Below, in pieces: positions 44,534 to 53,711 of a stretch of 64,000 nt of DNA; position 1 is the stretch's first letter, and the number at the start of each line of letters is the position of its first letter. The position numbers and the translations under genes are program-made. Location of the stretch: NCBI RefSeq assembly GCF_030295915.1, contig NZ_AP027361.1, forward strand, positions 868,001 through 932,000, given 5' to 3'. Under the pieces are notes generated by a model. That model was not told where the DNA came from. It did not search any database and worked only from the letters and a program-made list of their open reading frames with translations. Origin of the DNA: Thalassotalea sediminis. GTDB lineage: Bacteria; Pseudomonadota; Gammaproteobacteria; Enterobacterales; Alteromonadaceae.

Positions 44534-46126
44534 ATGAATGAAGCAGTGGTCGAACTGTCTAGACTACAGTTCGCATTAACCGCTATGTTTCACTTTATAT
44601 TTGTTCCTTTAACGCTAGGGCTCAGTTTTTTACTGGCAATAATGGAATCTGTATATGTGATGACAGGCAAAGAAATTTACAAACAAATGACCAAGTTCTG
44701 GGGCAAGTTGTTCGGTATCAATTTTGCGATTGGAGTGGCAACTGGTCTCACCATGGAGTTTCAATTTGGTATGAATTGGTCTTATTACTCACATTATGTG
44801 GGTGATATTTTTGGTGCTCCGCTGGCCATTGAAGGATTAATGGCCTTTTTTCTTGAGTCTACGTTTGTCGGCTTGTTCTTCTTTGGCTGGGACAAAATGT
44901 CAAGGGTTAAGCATTTGTGCGCCACCTGGCTGGTAGCGTTAGGCTCAAATTTTTCTGCACTTTGGATATTAGTCGCTAATGGCTGGATGCAATACCCGGT
45001 AGGAGCCGAATTTAATGTTGAATCGATGCGGATGGAAATGACCAACTTTGCAGAAGTGATATTCAGCCCAGTTGCTCAGGTTAAGTTTGTTCATACGGTT
45101 TCTGCTGGTTATGTTACAGGCGCCATGTTTGTATTGGCTATTTCAAGTTATTACCTTCTTAAGAATAAAGAGATTGCCTTTGCTAGGCGTTCATTTGCGA
45201 TTGCTGCAAGCTTTGGTTTAGCGTCTGTATTGTCAGTGATTGTTTTAGGTGATGAAAGTGGCTATGAGCTTGGTGATGTTCAAAAAGTGAAGCTTGCGGC
45301 TATTGAAGCGGAATATGACACTCATCCTGCGCCAGCACCGTTTACTTTATTTGGTTTGCCAAATGATGAAACGCGAGAAGTGGATTATGCCGTGAGAATT
45401 CCTTGGTTAATGGGGATTATCGCGACAGGCTCTACCACTGAGGAAGTTATGGGGTTAAAAGAGCACGAAATAAAAAATAGAGAGCGAATTTTATCTGGCG
45501 TTGAAGCTTACAAGGTACTTCAGCCTGTACGAAATGGTACGGCGACTGAGCAGCAATTAGCGCAATTTGAACAACATAAAGGTGATATGGGGTACGCCAT
45601 GTTACTTGAGCCTTTTACCGACGACATAACCACGCCATCTGCTAGTGCGATTGAACAGGCGGTAGATTACTCTATTCCGCCTGTAGCACCGCTATTTTGG
45701 AGCTTTAGAATTATGGTGTTTTGTGGCTTTGTTATGTTGTTTGTTTTTGCTTTTGCCTTTTATTATTCAACAAAACATCAAATTACTAAGCCTAAATGGT
45801 TGCTTAAAATGTCGCTATGGGGCTTACCGTTGCCCTGGATTGCTTCTGAAGCAGGTTGGTTTGTTGCTGAATATGGTCGTCAGCCTTGGTCTATTGCAGA
45901 AGTACTACCTGTTCACACCGCAGTCTCAAATCTGACAGAGGGTGAGATCATGTTAACGCTTATTGGTTACAACGGTTTTTATACGGTTATGTTTATTATC
46001 GCGTTTTATTTAATGCAAAAGTTTGCGCGTAAAGGACCAACTGAAATTGCACGCGAACAAGCTCTGCAAGAACAGCGAGAAGCTGAACTGCTTGAATCAT
46101 ATAACGCCAAAGGAGTAGAAGCATGA
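44534..46126 (+). CDS. cydA: Cytochrome bd ubiquinol oxidase subunit I
   Basis: CydA (530 residues; E. coli 522) binds hemes b558, b595 and d and oxidises quinol. The N-terminal LSRLQFALTAMFHFIFVPLTLGLSF includes a heme ligand His, GLTMEFQFGMNWSYYSHYVGDIFGAPLAIEGLMAFFLEST holds the conserved Glu pair of the proton path. A long Q-loop follows the mid segment (about 255-390), as in the E. coli-type L-subfamily. The start follows GGAGATATATC. It is the first oxidase gene after the heme protein and overlaps cydB by four bases. Confidence 0.97.
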   Translation: MNEAVVELSRLQFALTAMFHFIFVPLTLGLSFLLAIMESVYVMTGKEIYKQMTKFWGKLFGINFAIGVATGLTMEFQFGMNWSYYSHYVGDIFGAPLAIEGLMAFFLESTFVGLFFFGWDKMSRVKHLCATWLVALGSNFSALWILVANGWMQYPVGAEFNVESMRMEMTNFAEVIFSPVAQVKFVHTVSAGYVTGAMFVLAISSYYLLKNKEIAFARRSFAIAASFGLASVLSVIVLGDESGYELGDVQKVKLAAIEAEYDTHPAPAPFTLFGLPNDETREVDYAVRIPWLMGIIATGSTTEEVMGLKEHEIKNRERILSGVEAYKVLQPVRNGTATEQQLAQFEQHKGDMGYAMLLEPFTDDITTPSASAIEQAVDYSIPPVAPLFWSFRIMVFCGFVMLFVFAFAFYYSTKHQITKPKWLLKMSLWGLPLPWIASEAGWFVAEYGRQPWSIAEVLPVHTAVSNLTEGEIMLTLIGYNGFYTVMFIIAFYLMQKFARKGPTEIAREQALQEQREAELLESYNAKGVEA

Positions 46127-47259
46127 TTGATTATGAAGTGTTAAGGGTCGTCTGGTGGGTACTCATAGGTGTGTTGTTGATTGGATTTGCCATTACTGAT
46201 GGATTTGATTTAGGTGTTGGTGCCTTATTAACATTAGTCGGTAAAACGGACCAAGATCGTCGTGTGATGATCAATACGATTGGACCGCACTGGGATGGTA
46301 ACCAGGTCTGGTTTATTACTGCTGGCGGTGCAATATTTGCCGCTTGGCCTATTATCTATGCAACGGCATTTTCAGGATTTTATGTTGCCTTAGCTTTAAC
46401 TTTGATTGCCCTTTGGATGCGTCCATTAGGTTTTGATTATCGTAGTAAATTGCCTAATGCCACGTGGCGAAAGAGCTGGGATTGGGCGTTATTCGCAGGC
46501 GGTATTATTCCTGCGCTTATCTTTGGTGTTGCTTTTGGTAACTTGTTACTAGGCGTGCCATTTGAATTTGATGACCGCTTAAAACCGATTTATACCGGTA
46601 GTTTCTTCGAACTATTAAATCCGTTCGCGATATTAGCAGGGTTAGTATCTATCGCTATGATCCTTAATCATGGCGCGACTTGGCTTCAGTTGAAAACCGT
46701 TGGTGTATTGCATACGAGAGCAAGAATGGTGTCATTTGTCCTTTCTATTGCTACCGCAGCACTATTTGTATTGGCAGGTATTTACCTAGCTATTGGAGTT
46801 GAGGGTTATGTGATCACCTCAACGATTGATACGCTCGCAACAAGTAATCCCATGGCGAAGCAAGTTGAAGTTCAAGCCGGCGCTTGGTTACAAAACTATG
46901 TTCGCTATCCATGGATGATGATCGCGCCTTTTGTCGGTATTGTATCGGCATTGGCTTGTGCTGTTTTCTCCAAACTCAATAAAGGTGGCTTAGCGTTTGT
47001 AGCCAGTGCTTTAACTATGACAGGGGTTATTTTAACGGCGGGCTTTTCAATGTTCCCATTTCTTATGCCGTCAAGCTCTCTACCGGCCGCGAGCTTAACA
47101 GTTTGGGATGCAACATCGAGTTATAAAACATTAGAAATTATGTTTTATGTCGCCTGTATTTTCGTTCCTATCGTTTTAAGTTATACCGCTTATGGTTTTT
47201 GGGTGATGCGCGGCCGCATTAAACAAAGTGACTTAAATCAGTCTCACGCTATCTATTAA
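46123..47259 (+). CDS. cydB: Cytochrome bd ubiquinol oxidase subunit II
   Basis: CydB (378 residues) is the partner subunit with eight or nine membrane helices: VWWVLIGVLLIGFAITDGFDLGVGAL at the start, then NTIGPHWDGNQVWFITAGGAIFAAWP, the strongest family signature. Its ATG overlaps the cydA stop in ATGA, implying coupled translation. A 35-codon cydX follows after 13 bases. Confidence 0.97.
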   Translation: MIDYEVLRVVWWVLIGVLLIGFAITDGFDLGVGALLTLVGKTDQDRRVMINTIGPHWDGNQVWFITAGGAIFAAWPIIYATAFSGFYVALALTLIALWMRPLGFDYRSKLPNATWRKSWDWALFAGGIIPALIFGVAFGNLLLGVPFEFDDRLKPIYTGSFFELLNPFAILAGLVSIAMILNHGATWLQLKTVGVLHTRARMVSFVLSIATAALFVLAGIYLAIGVEGYVITSTIDTLATSNPMAKQVEVQAGAWLQNYVRYPWMMIAPFVGIVSALACAVFSKLNKGGLAFVASALTMTGVILTAGFSMFPFLMPSSSLPAASLTVWDATSSYKTLEIMFYVACIFVPIVLSYTAYGFWVMRGRIKQSDLNQSHAIY

Positions 47260-47272
47260 GGAGAACATAATA

Positions 47273-47380
47273 ATGTGGTATTTCACTTGGATTTTAGGTG
47301 TGTTGCTTGCTTGTTCGTTCGGCATTATTAATGCGATGTGGCTTGAAGCGACAGAAGACATGGATAGAGAGAGCGATTAG
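47273..47380 (+). CDS. cydX: Cytochrome bd small subunit
   Basis: A 35-residue single-helix peptide starting MWYFTWILGVLLACSFGIIN and ending with an acidic tail (EATEDMDRESD). The MWYF(T/A)WxLG start and the Glu near residue 25 are typical of CydX, which is needed for oxidase stability and heme d incorporation. It has a good ribosome site (AAGGAGAACATAATA) and lies 4 bases before cydD. Confidence 0.93.
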   Translation: MWYFTWILGVLLACSFGIINAMWLEATEDMDRESD

Positions 47381-47384
47381 CGCC

Positions 47385-49040
47385 ATGAATCAACCAGAAG
47401 CATCTCAAATACAAGCATTAAAAGGGCTAAAACAATATCAGGCAGAATACCGTCAGGAGTTAGTCAAGCTTGTATTGATAAAATCTAGCTATTTTATTGC
47501 CCAAATTATTTGCTTCTGGTTATTCGCTCAGATGATGCACATGCTTATTGTTGAGCAATCCAGCTATTCAGCGACACAGTTTAATTTATTTGTGGTCAGT
47601 GCTTTTTGTTGGTTGGTTGGTCGACATATCTCTCAACACAAGGAGATTTCACTTGATAGAAAAATAAAATTGAATATAGAACGAAAAGTGCAAAAAAGCC
47701 TTAGTGAGCAACAACATGCGTTAGCACAACAACATTCTAGCTTTCAATGGCAGCAAATATTTTTACAACATATACCTGCTGTTGCTGCATACATTAGCCA
47801 GTATGTGACGCAAAAATACCTATCCGTACTAGTCCCAATACTTGCGTTGGTAATGGTTTTTGCGGTGAACTGGTTTGTGGCTCTTATTTTAATAGTGACT
47901 TTGCCTTTAGTGCCTGTATTTATGATCTTAGTGGGCCATGGCGCTGCTAACATCCACCGAAAGCACTTCATTAGTTTAGAAAGGTTAGGAGGGATTTTTA
48001 TTGATAGGTTGAAAGCGCTGACAACCATCACGACCTTTAACCAACACCATAATCAAAGTCAGCTGCTTGATACGGCAAGTAACTTGGTAAATAAACAAAC
48101 CATGAATGTAGTGAGTGTTGCATTTTTATCAACAACTGTTCTGGATTTCTTTGCCACCATTTCAATGGCTTTAGTCGCGGTTTATATCGGTTTTAGTTTA
48201 CTCGGTGAGTTAAGCTTTGGACCTGAAATAGTATTTAGCCAAGGATTATTTCTTTTATTACTTGCGCCGTTATTATTTTCAGAATTAAAGAATTTAGGCC
48301 GCTTATATCACCAAAAAGCACAGGCTGAAGCTGCGTGGGAAACGCTAGAGCCTATGTTTAGTTCTTTGTCTTTACAAACAAAACCTGTCAGTTCATCAGA
48401 GGAATTTACTGGTATTGACTGGCTTAACTTTCAAGTTCATAACCCCAAGTTAACTGCGCCAATGCTTCATATAAAACCAAAGCAACACATACATTTACAA
48501 GGACGATCTGGCGCCGGTAAGTCAGTTTTTTTACAAGCGTTAATGGGATTAACTGATGCTAGCCATCAACTAACGAGTAAATGTGTGTTATTAGGACAAT
48601 CGCCAGTTATTTTACCGTCGTCGGTTCGAGAAAATTTATCGTTAGGTCATCCTGTTAGTGATGATAAGCTTTGGCATGTTTTACAAGGAGTTTCACTTGA
48701 TAGAGTGATTCACAGCTTACCTCAAGGAATAGACACTCAGCTTGGTGAACATCCGCCTCTTTCGGGAGGCGAGCTACAAAGGCTAATGTTAGCTCGCGTG
48801 TTACTGCAATCAGCGGAGGTGATTTTACTAGATGAGCCTACTGCACATTTACCTGAAGAGCAGCACCAAAAGTTATCGCTGCTAATTTATCAATTAACAA
48901 AAGAAAAAACTGTTATTTGGGCTTCACATAAACGGTTGCCAAATGAATGGTTTGAGCAAATTTGGCAAATAACTGATGGCGTGATTAACAATAAGCATAT
49001 AGGCCAAGAAAAGGTGCAGGGAGTTATTGCTGATGCGTAA
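47385..49040 (+). CDS. cydD: Heterodimeric ABC exporter subunit CydD
   Basis: About 551 residues. The membrane domain (about 1-310) is followed by an ATPase domain with Walker A GRSGAGKS, signature LSGGELQRLMLARVL and Walker B VILLDEPTAHLPEE. CydDC exports cysteine and glutathione and is needed to assemble cytochrome bd. I start at ATG 47385, just after cydX; a longer frame from 47298 would overlap that gene. It overlaps cydC by eight bases. Confidence 0.94.
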   Translation: MNQPEASQIQALKGLKQYQAEYRQELVKLVLIKSSYFIAQIICFWLFAQMMHMLIVEQSSYSATQFNLFVVSAFCWLVGRHISQHKEISLDRKIKLNIERKVQKSLSEQQHALAQQHSSFQWQQIFLQHIPAVAAYISQYVTQKYLSVLVPILALVMVFAVNWFVALILIVTLPLVPVFMILVGHGAANIHRKHFISLERLGGIFIDRLKALTTITTFNQHHNQSQLLDTASNLVNKQTMNVVSVAFLSTTVLDFFATISMALVAVYIGFSLLGELSFGPEIVFSQGLFLLLLAPLLFSELKNLGRLYHQKAQAEAAWETLEPMFSSLSLQTKPVSSSEEFTGIDWLNFQVHNPKLTAPMLHIKPKQHIHLQGRSGAGKSVFLQALMGLTDASHQLTSKCVLLGQSPVILPSSVRENLSLGHPVSDDKLWHVLQGVSLDRVIHSLPQGIDTQLGEHPPLSGGELQRLMLARVLLQSAEVILLDEPTAHLPEEQHQKLSLLIYQLTKEKTVIWASHKRLPNEWFEQIWQITDGVINNKHIGQEKVQGVIADA

Positions 49041-50568
49041 CCCTTTTTTATCTTTAATTTTGGCATTAATTCATGGGGGAGCAGGCTTAACTATTTTATT
49101 GGTTGCTTCTTGGTTTATTGCGGCTAGTGCAGTAGCAGGGCCTAGCTTCAATTATGTATTGCCTGCTGTCGCTATTCGAGCCTTTGCCTTATTACGCATT
49201 AGTAGTGGTTACGGTGAAATGTGGTTATCTCATCATCAGTTATTAAATAAGCTGGCAAAATTACGCCTTACAATATTTAAAAACTTAGACGGCCAACCTG
49301 AGAATTTACGTGCACTAGAAACCGATAAACTTCATTATCAAAGCCAAGACTTAGCATCCGTTTGGGTTGGCTGGGTACATCAAAATGCTAGTGCAATACT
49401 ATCAATGTTGCTTATTAGTGCCTTGGTATTGCTCTTTATGCCTAGCTTTTCTTTAACTTGGTTTGGCTTTGTAATATGGAGCTTAGGAGTTTATAGCTGG
49501 TTAATGTTCTCAGGTATAAGTACAGCCAAGTTGAAGTTAGCTGATAGAGCAAGGTTAGAATCAGATATTGAACATCACATCGATTCGGCTCAAATCTGGC
49601 ATATGATGTATTCATCTCAGTCACCAGATTGTTCATCGTTTTATAATATTGATACCAACAATAAACATCAGATTGAAAAGGCATTTAGCTTGCTGTTATT
49701 CGGTAGTTTGTTGTGTGTGGTGTTGCTTTTGAGTCAAACCAATAATCTGGTTGATTTATATATCATTACACCATTGTATTTAGTTTTACCTATGGCATTT
49801 TTGGCCGCTACTGATTGGTTTGGCCGTGTATTTTATACTCAAGATAGATTACAGGATTATTTAACCAGCAAAGCTAATTTGTCAGCGCTTAAATATGAGC
49901 TTAGTGTCCGCAACAATGAAAAAATTACCACTTTGCAGTTAACTGATTTTAATGTTGCAACGGCAAAACAAAATACTGTGAACGTTAAAGTAACAGAGCC
50001 AAGCTTAACATTATTAACGGGGGCATCTGGTAGTGGTAAAAGTCGCTTCATGATGGCAATGGCAGGTTTGCTACCTCACATTGGCAAAAAATGGATTAAC
50101 CATGAAGAGATAGCAAGTAATTCAATAATTAGTGATATTGCTTATATAGAGCAACACCCTTACTGTCTATCGGGCACATTAAGACAGAACTTACTGATCG
50201 CTAATGAAAAAGCTTCTGACGCATTGCTTGTCGAGTGCTTATCTAGTGTAGGGTTAGGGTATTTATCAAATTTAGGTGAGTGGGTAGGGACTGGCGGCAG
50301 AGTTTTATCAGGAGGTGAATTAAAGCGGTTAGGTTTAGCCCGTGCGTTATTAAGTCACCAATCTTTTATCTTACTCGATGAACCATTTGAGGCCCTTGAT
50401 GAGGCTAACGTTAAAGAAATTGTGATTATTATCAATAAATTAAAGCAGACTAAGAAACTAATTGTTGCTAGCCACGTGATTCCATCAGATTTACAAGTAG
50501 ACAGCCTTATTTCCCTTGAAAAAAATGTATGGGAGTATAAGTCGATAATTGAACATGGGCTGGCCTAA
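49033..50568 (+). CDS. cydC: Heterodimeric ABC exporter subunit CydC
   Basis: About 511 residues: six helices (about 1-290), then Walker A GASGSGKS, signature LSGGELKRLGLARAL and Walker B FILLDEPFEALDE. It forms the CydDC heterodimer with the upstream gene. The ATG at 49033 follows GGGAG; a TTG two codons earlier is less likely. Its stop overlaps the next gene by one base, so that unknown protein is translationally coupled to the exporter. Confidence 0.94.
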   Translation: MRNPFLSLILALIHGGAGLTILLVASWFIAASAVAGPSFNYVLPAVAIRAFALLRISSGYGEMWLSHHQLLNKLAKLRLTIFKNLDGQPENLRALETDKLHYQSQDLASVWVGWVHQNASAILSMLLISALVLLFMPSFSLTWFGFVIWSLGVYSWLMFSGISTAKLKLADRARLESDIEHHIDSAQIWHMMYSSQSPDCSSFYNIDTNNKHQIEKAFSLLLFGSLLCVVLLLSQTNNLVDLYIITPLYLVLPMAFLAATDWFGRVFYTQDRLQDYLTSKANLSALKYELSVRNNEKITTLQLTDFNVATAKQNTVNVKVTEPSLTLLTGASGSGKSRFMMAMAGLLPHIGKKWINHEEIASNSIISDIAYIEQHPYCLSGTLRQNLLIANEKASDALLVECLSSVGLGYLSNLGEWVGTGGRVLSGGELKRLGLARALLSHQSFILLDEPFEALDEANVKEIVIIINKLKQTKKLIVASHVIPSDLQVDSLISLEKNVWEYKSIIEHGLA

Positions 50569-51056
50569 TGACGTCCTTTATTAAAATAACCCCGATTGAA
50601 ATGAAAGCGATTAACGGACGTAGTAATCTTCTCAGTTATTTAATTACCAATCGAGCATGTGAGTGTGCGGCACTGGTTATGAATAATCATTTAACAGAAA
50701 TACAAGCTAATGAATTAATCAACGAGGTGCAATCATTAAATGTTCGTCTCGATTGGATTCTTTTAACTGAACGGCCAGATGATCCAGTAGTAATAGAACT
50801 TATTCAAAACAAGTGTGGTGGAGTTGTTGCGGGCAATGCAGCAGCACTTTCTAAACTTGAGCTACAATCCTCTGATAGTGTGGGGCAATTTGAACAGTTA
50901 AGCGAACATCAAATTATTCTACTTGGGCATATTGAGCTACAAGTTTTACCTGCTGAAAATAAATCATGTTTTCAAGTAGAGGATAACCTATTTATCGGTA
51001 GCAATAACCAAATAGATGCTAGTCACAATTTTAAAAAACAGATCTTTCGAATCTAA
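50568..51056 (+). CDS. Unknown protein coupled to cydC; possible metal-less metallo-beta-lactamase fold
   Basis: A 162-residue soluble protein starting in the TAATG overlap with cydC. I do not know a family by name. Its layout follows ETHE1-type metallo-beta-lactamase proteins: SYLITNRACECAALVM (strand pair), a helix, VRLDWILLTERPDDP where the HxHxDH motif would sit, then HQIILLGHIELQVLPAENKSCFQVEDNLFIGSNNQ where a GHTPG and GD motif would follow. No metal ligand survives, so if the fold is right it is a non-catalytic relative. The coupling suggests a role linked to cytochrome bd assembly or thiol export. Confidence 0.6.
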   Translation: MTSFIKITPIEMKAINGRSNLLSYLITNRACECAALVMNNHLTEIQANELINEVQSLNVRLDWILLTERPDDPVVIELIQNKCGGVVAGNAAALSKLELQSSDSVGQFEQLSEHQIILLGHIELQVLPAENKSCFQVEDNLFIGSNNQIDASHNFKKQIFRI

Positions 51057-51079
51057 TTTCACTTAAATAGGAATTTTAA

Positions 51080-51424
51080 ATGACTAAATCATATAAAGAT
51101 ATTACTGATGCATTATCATCAAACTTAAAACAACTTCGCCCGAGTATTTCAGAAACAATGAAGGGTTTTTCTGCGATGGCTAAAGCGGCAACGGCTGAAG
51201 GTACGTTAGATAAGAAAACCAAAGAGTTAATCGCGCTTGCGATAGGTGTATCAACCCGTTGTGACGGTTGCATTGGTTTTCATGCTAAAGCGCTTGTTGA
51301 TTTAGGTGCGACACGAGAAGAAGTCGAAGAAACTCTTGCGATGGCAATTTACATGGGCGGTGGTCCATCATTAATGTATGCAGCAGATGCGCTTCAGGCG
51401 TTTGATGAATTTACAGGCAATTAA
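51080..51424 (+). CDS. Carboxymuconolactone decarboxylase/AhpD-like protein
   Basis: A 114-residue all-helical protein with the AhpD-type motif CDGCIGFHAKALVDLGATREEVEE, in which the CxxC and His form a thiol redox site. Most small members act as peroxidases or disulfide reductants rather than lactone decarboxylases. It starts 23 bases after the previous gene with its own AGGAATTTT site, and may be the end of the cyd operon; a thiol-redox protein would fit with CydDC thiol export. Confidence 0.9.
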   Translation: MTKSYKDITDALSSNLKQLRPSISETMKGFSAMAKAATAEGTLDKKTKELIALAIGVSTRCDGCIGFHAKALVDLGATREEVEETLAMAIYMGGGPSLMYAADALQAFDEFTGN

Positions 51425-51789
51425 TACATAGAGTAGTATCGGTTACTTGTAATTACATGTGCCACCTGCAAGGTTATTAAATTGTTGGTGGCGCTTATTC
51501 TTCAGCGGGTACTCTCCTGCACTTCACCTATGAGCGTTCAACGGACGCTCGTTTTAATACCCTTATAGACAAATCCTAACTTGAAGCTTAGGTCAGTTGA
51601 GTACGTATAGCTGAAGCTGGTTCTAGCTAGATACTCGTCATATGCGATTTAGAATATTTTTGAGCTTGTTACCAATGAAGCAGTCATTTGATAATTAAAA
51701 AAACTAATTGAGCTTTAGTTGTAATGGTCCAGACTTGATCAGACAGTTACCCGTTTTTCAATTGGCAACTGTCAGTTTCGACTTTATGA
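51425..51789. other. Convergent intergenic region with hairpins
   Basis: I see three inverted repeats: GCCACC/GGTGGC (about 51460-51492), GAGCGT/ACGCTC followed by GTTTT (51532-51555, a possible terminator), and GACAGTT...AACTGTC near 51740-51777, which may end the convergent blaR1-like gene. No ORF was found. Confidence 0.5.
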
Positions 51790-52968
51790 CTACAACTTAA
51801 ACGAAAGCTGTACGGTATTAACCTGTTGCTTTCTATCTTTTGCCATGTATCGCCACTTCGCTAGCGCTTTTTTTGCTTCCTTATCAAATACATCGTCTGG
51901 ATGTGATTCAATTACTCGAATATTATCAACCGTTCCATTTGGCGTCACCCCGAATTCGAGAATTACCCATCCTTCAATTCCATTATCGGCTGCTTCAGCG
52001 GGATATGTCGGATTTACGCGAACTATCGGTTGTTCCATTTTTGCTGGCTCACCGGAGAGAATTTTGTCTTTCTTACTAACTTCAGCCTTTAGTTGGGTTG
52101 TGGATATTACTGTGATGAAAATTGCAGCTATAAACGTAAATAGTTTACTGTAGCGGCTCGTTTTTTTTATGTTCATTAGTCGTTCTTTTACCATTGTCTC
52201 ATTTCCTTGTTGTCCAAAGTAAAGTTGTAAAGGTACTGCTGTAGATTGAGAGTGAATTTGTATTAGTGCTCTTGCGTAATCTTGTTTAGACGTTGTTGAC
52301 TTATCTTCAAGCACCGCTTCATCGCATGAAAGTTCCTGATCTTGACGGAATGCCCTATATCCAATCCAGACCATTGGATGAAACCAAAAAACTATCACAA
52401 TACTGACTGCAATCAGATTCCATAAAATGTCTTTTCGACTATGGTGATAAAGCTCATGCTGGATAATTGCTTGTTGCTGGCTACGGGTAAATTGCTCAAA
52501 GAAGGCTTTCGGGATAAGAATAGCTGGTTTTATTAGACCGAAAAGTGCGGGTGAATAAACCTTCTCACTCTCGTATACTGGTAACGCCACTGTATCCATT
52601 AGTTTGTGGTTGACCTGATTAAGTGATTGATGAACAACGTTTCGTTGCATTAGTCCACTATACAACAACGCCAGTAATCCTGCCGATAGTCCGATTAAAT
52701 AAACGATAAATAAATAATCTGACAATACTTGTTGATTGGAAATCATCACTTCGCTATTCGTTACCGTATAAAACGGCATCTGATTAACTGGTAACTGGGT
52801 TTTAGCATTGTTAGGAAGCCATGCTCCGAGTAAACAAACAGGAATAGCCAACCACAGTTGATAGGCTTGGCGGGAGCTAAAATATTCTACCACTTTGGAG
52901 CGCAATGCTAGTATCACAGCGAGCAGAATAGAAAGAGCTACCAGCATATCGAAAACTTGACTAATCAT
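51790..52968 (-). CDS. BlaR1-like M56 family membrane metallopeptidase with C-terminal TonB domain
   Basis: About 392 residues. Four membrane helices in the N-terminal half frame a cytoplasmic zinc protease with HELYH (in QAIIQHELYHHSRKD) and ligand Glu in DQELSCDEAVL. A periplasmic segment after the last helix (about 280-300) leads to a TonB C-terminal-like domain (VNPTYPAEAADNGIEGWVILEFGVTPNGTVDNIRVIES) in place of the beta-lactam sensor of BlaR1. It probably cleaves or inactivates the BlaI-type repressor encoded just upstream, whose stop it overlaps (ATGATTAG). The signal is unknown; no beta-lactamase gene is near. Confidence 0.88.
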   Translation of the reverse strand: MISQVFDMLVALSILLAVILALRSKVVEYFSSRQAYQLWLAIPVCLLGAWLPNNAKTQLPVNQMPFYTVTNSEVMISNQQVLSDYLFIVYLIGLSAGLLALLYSGLMQRNVVHQSLNQVNHKLMDTVALPVYESEKVYSPALFGLIKPAILIPKAFFEQFTRSQQQAIIQHELYHHSRKDILWNLIAVSIVIVFWFHPMVWIGYRAFRQDQELSCDEAVLEDKSTTSKQDYARALIQIHSQSTAVPLQLYFGQQGNETMVKERLMNIKKTSRYSKLFTFIAAIFITVISTTQLKAEVSKKDKILSGEPAKMEQPIVRVNPTYPAEAADNGIEGWVILEFGVTPNGTVDNIRVIESHPDDVFDKEAKKALAKWRYMAKDRKQQVNTVQLSFKL

Positions 52969-53338
52969 TGTCCTTCTCCCAGTCATCAATCAACTGTTTA
53001 AGTGCTTGAATGTCATCTTCTTTGAGGGATTCATGCTTCGCAAAATGAGCAACAAATGGAGAAAACTGCCCATCGAATACTTTGTGTAAAAAACGCTTAC
53101 TTTGTTGCTGCGCATAACTTTCTTGCTCAACCATTGGCGTATAGAGATATTCTCTTCCTGACTTTGAATATGAGAGGATGCCCTTATTTACCAAGCGGCT
53201 AAGTAGCGTATTCAGGGTTTTTAAATGCCATTCGGTTTCAAGTAACATAAGTAATGCTTTAGCAGTCAATGGGTTTTTCTTCCAAAGGACCTGCATGACT
53301 TGGAGCTCAGCCTCAGTAATATCAATATCTTTTTTCAT
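52961..53338 (-). CDS. BlaI/MecI/CopY family repressor
   Basis: A 125-residue winged-helix repressor: ITEAELQVMQVLWKKNPLTAKALLMLLETEWHLKTLNTLLSRLVNKGILSYSKSGREYLYTP is the DNA-binding half, followed by a helical dimerisation tail. It starts 7 bases downstream of a perfect inverted repeat containing BlaI-type half sites, so it should control its own operon. The co-transcribed M56 protease is the likely relief mechanism. Confidence 0.93.
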   Translation of the reverse strand: MKKDIDITEAELQVMQVLWKKNPLTAKALLMLLETEWHLKTLNTLLSRLVNKGILSYSKSGREYLYTPMVEQESYAQQQSKRFLHKVFDGQFSPFVAHFAKHESLKEDDIQALKQLIDDWEKDND

Positions 53339-53345
53339 AATAGTT

Positions 53346-53386
53346 ATACTACAGATGTAATATTTAAAATATTACATCTGTAGTAT
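53346..53386. promoter_or_regulatory. Perfect 20-base inverted repeat, BlaI-type operator
   Basis: Two perfect 20-base arms flank one central A. Each arm contains TACTACAGATGTAATA, itself a quasi-palindrome with the TACA-N-TGTA pattern of BlaI/MecI operators. The site abuts the repressor start and probably overlaps its promoter. Confidence 0.85.
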
Positions 53387-53711
53387 AAAATGTCAAGCAA
53401 TGGCTGTTTATTATTTGAGCACCATTAAATGTAATGGGTGATATAATTAGTTTCCGGTGATGCAGTATTTGGAGTATCGCCATGAAGACATGTTGAATAA
53501 CTTTTCTAATTAATTTTGATTTAGGCTAACTCATCTGCACAACAAAGCGTCACTAAAACACGTTTCGTGGCAAAAATGAGTTAGCCTGTGCGTCTGCAAT
53601 TGGCACATATGGGGCCGTCGGATTTGCTCAATAATTAACATAAAACGTGATATATTCCGTGAGGATTTTTTAGCTAATTGATGTTCATATTAGGCCCATT
53701 TCATTAGTGAG
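53387..53711. other. Intergenic region upstream of the blaI-like gene
   Basis: No ORF was found. The main feature is a structured inverted repeat at 53523-53587 (separate entry). The rest is AT-rich; the end of the HD-GYP gene follows. Confidence 0.45.
53523..53587. repeat. Structured inverted repeat with inner hairpin
   Basis: AGGCTAACTCAT (53523-53534) pairs perfectly with ATGAGTTAGCCT (53576-53587); inside lies CACG-TTT-CGTG. The layout of long outer stem, 41-base interior and small inner hairpin recalls recombination sites or small RNAs. Function unknown. Confidence 0.4.

Noticed and set aside
53523..53587. Integron attC site
   Set aside because: The stem ends read GGCTAAC and GTTAGCC, which do not fit RYYYAAC and GTTRRRY; the outer stem is perfect without extrahelical bases, and no gene cassette or integrase is visible.
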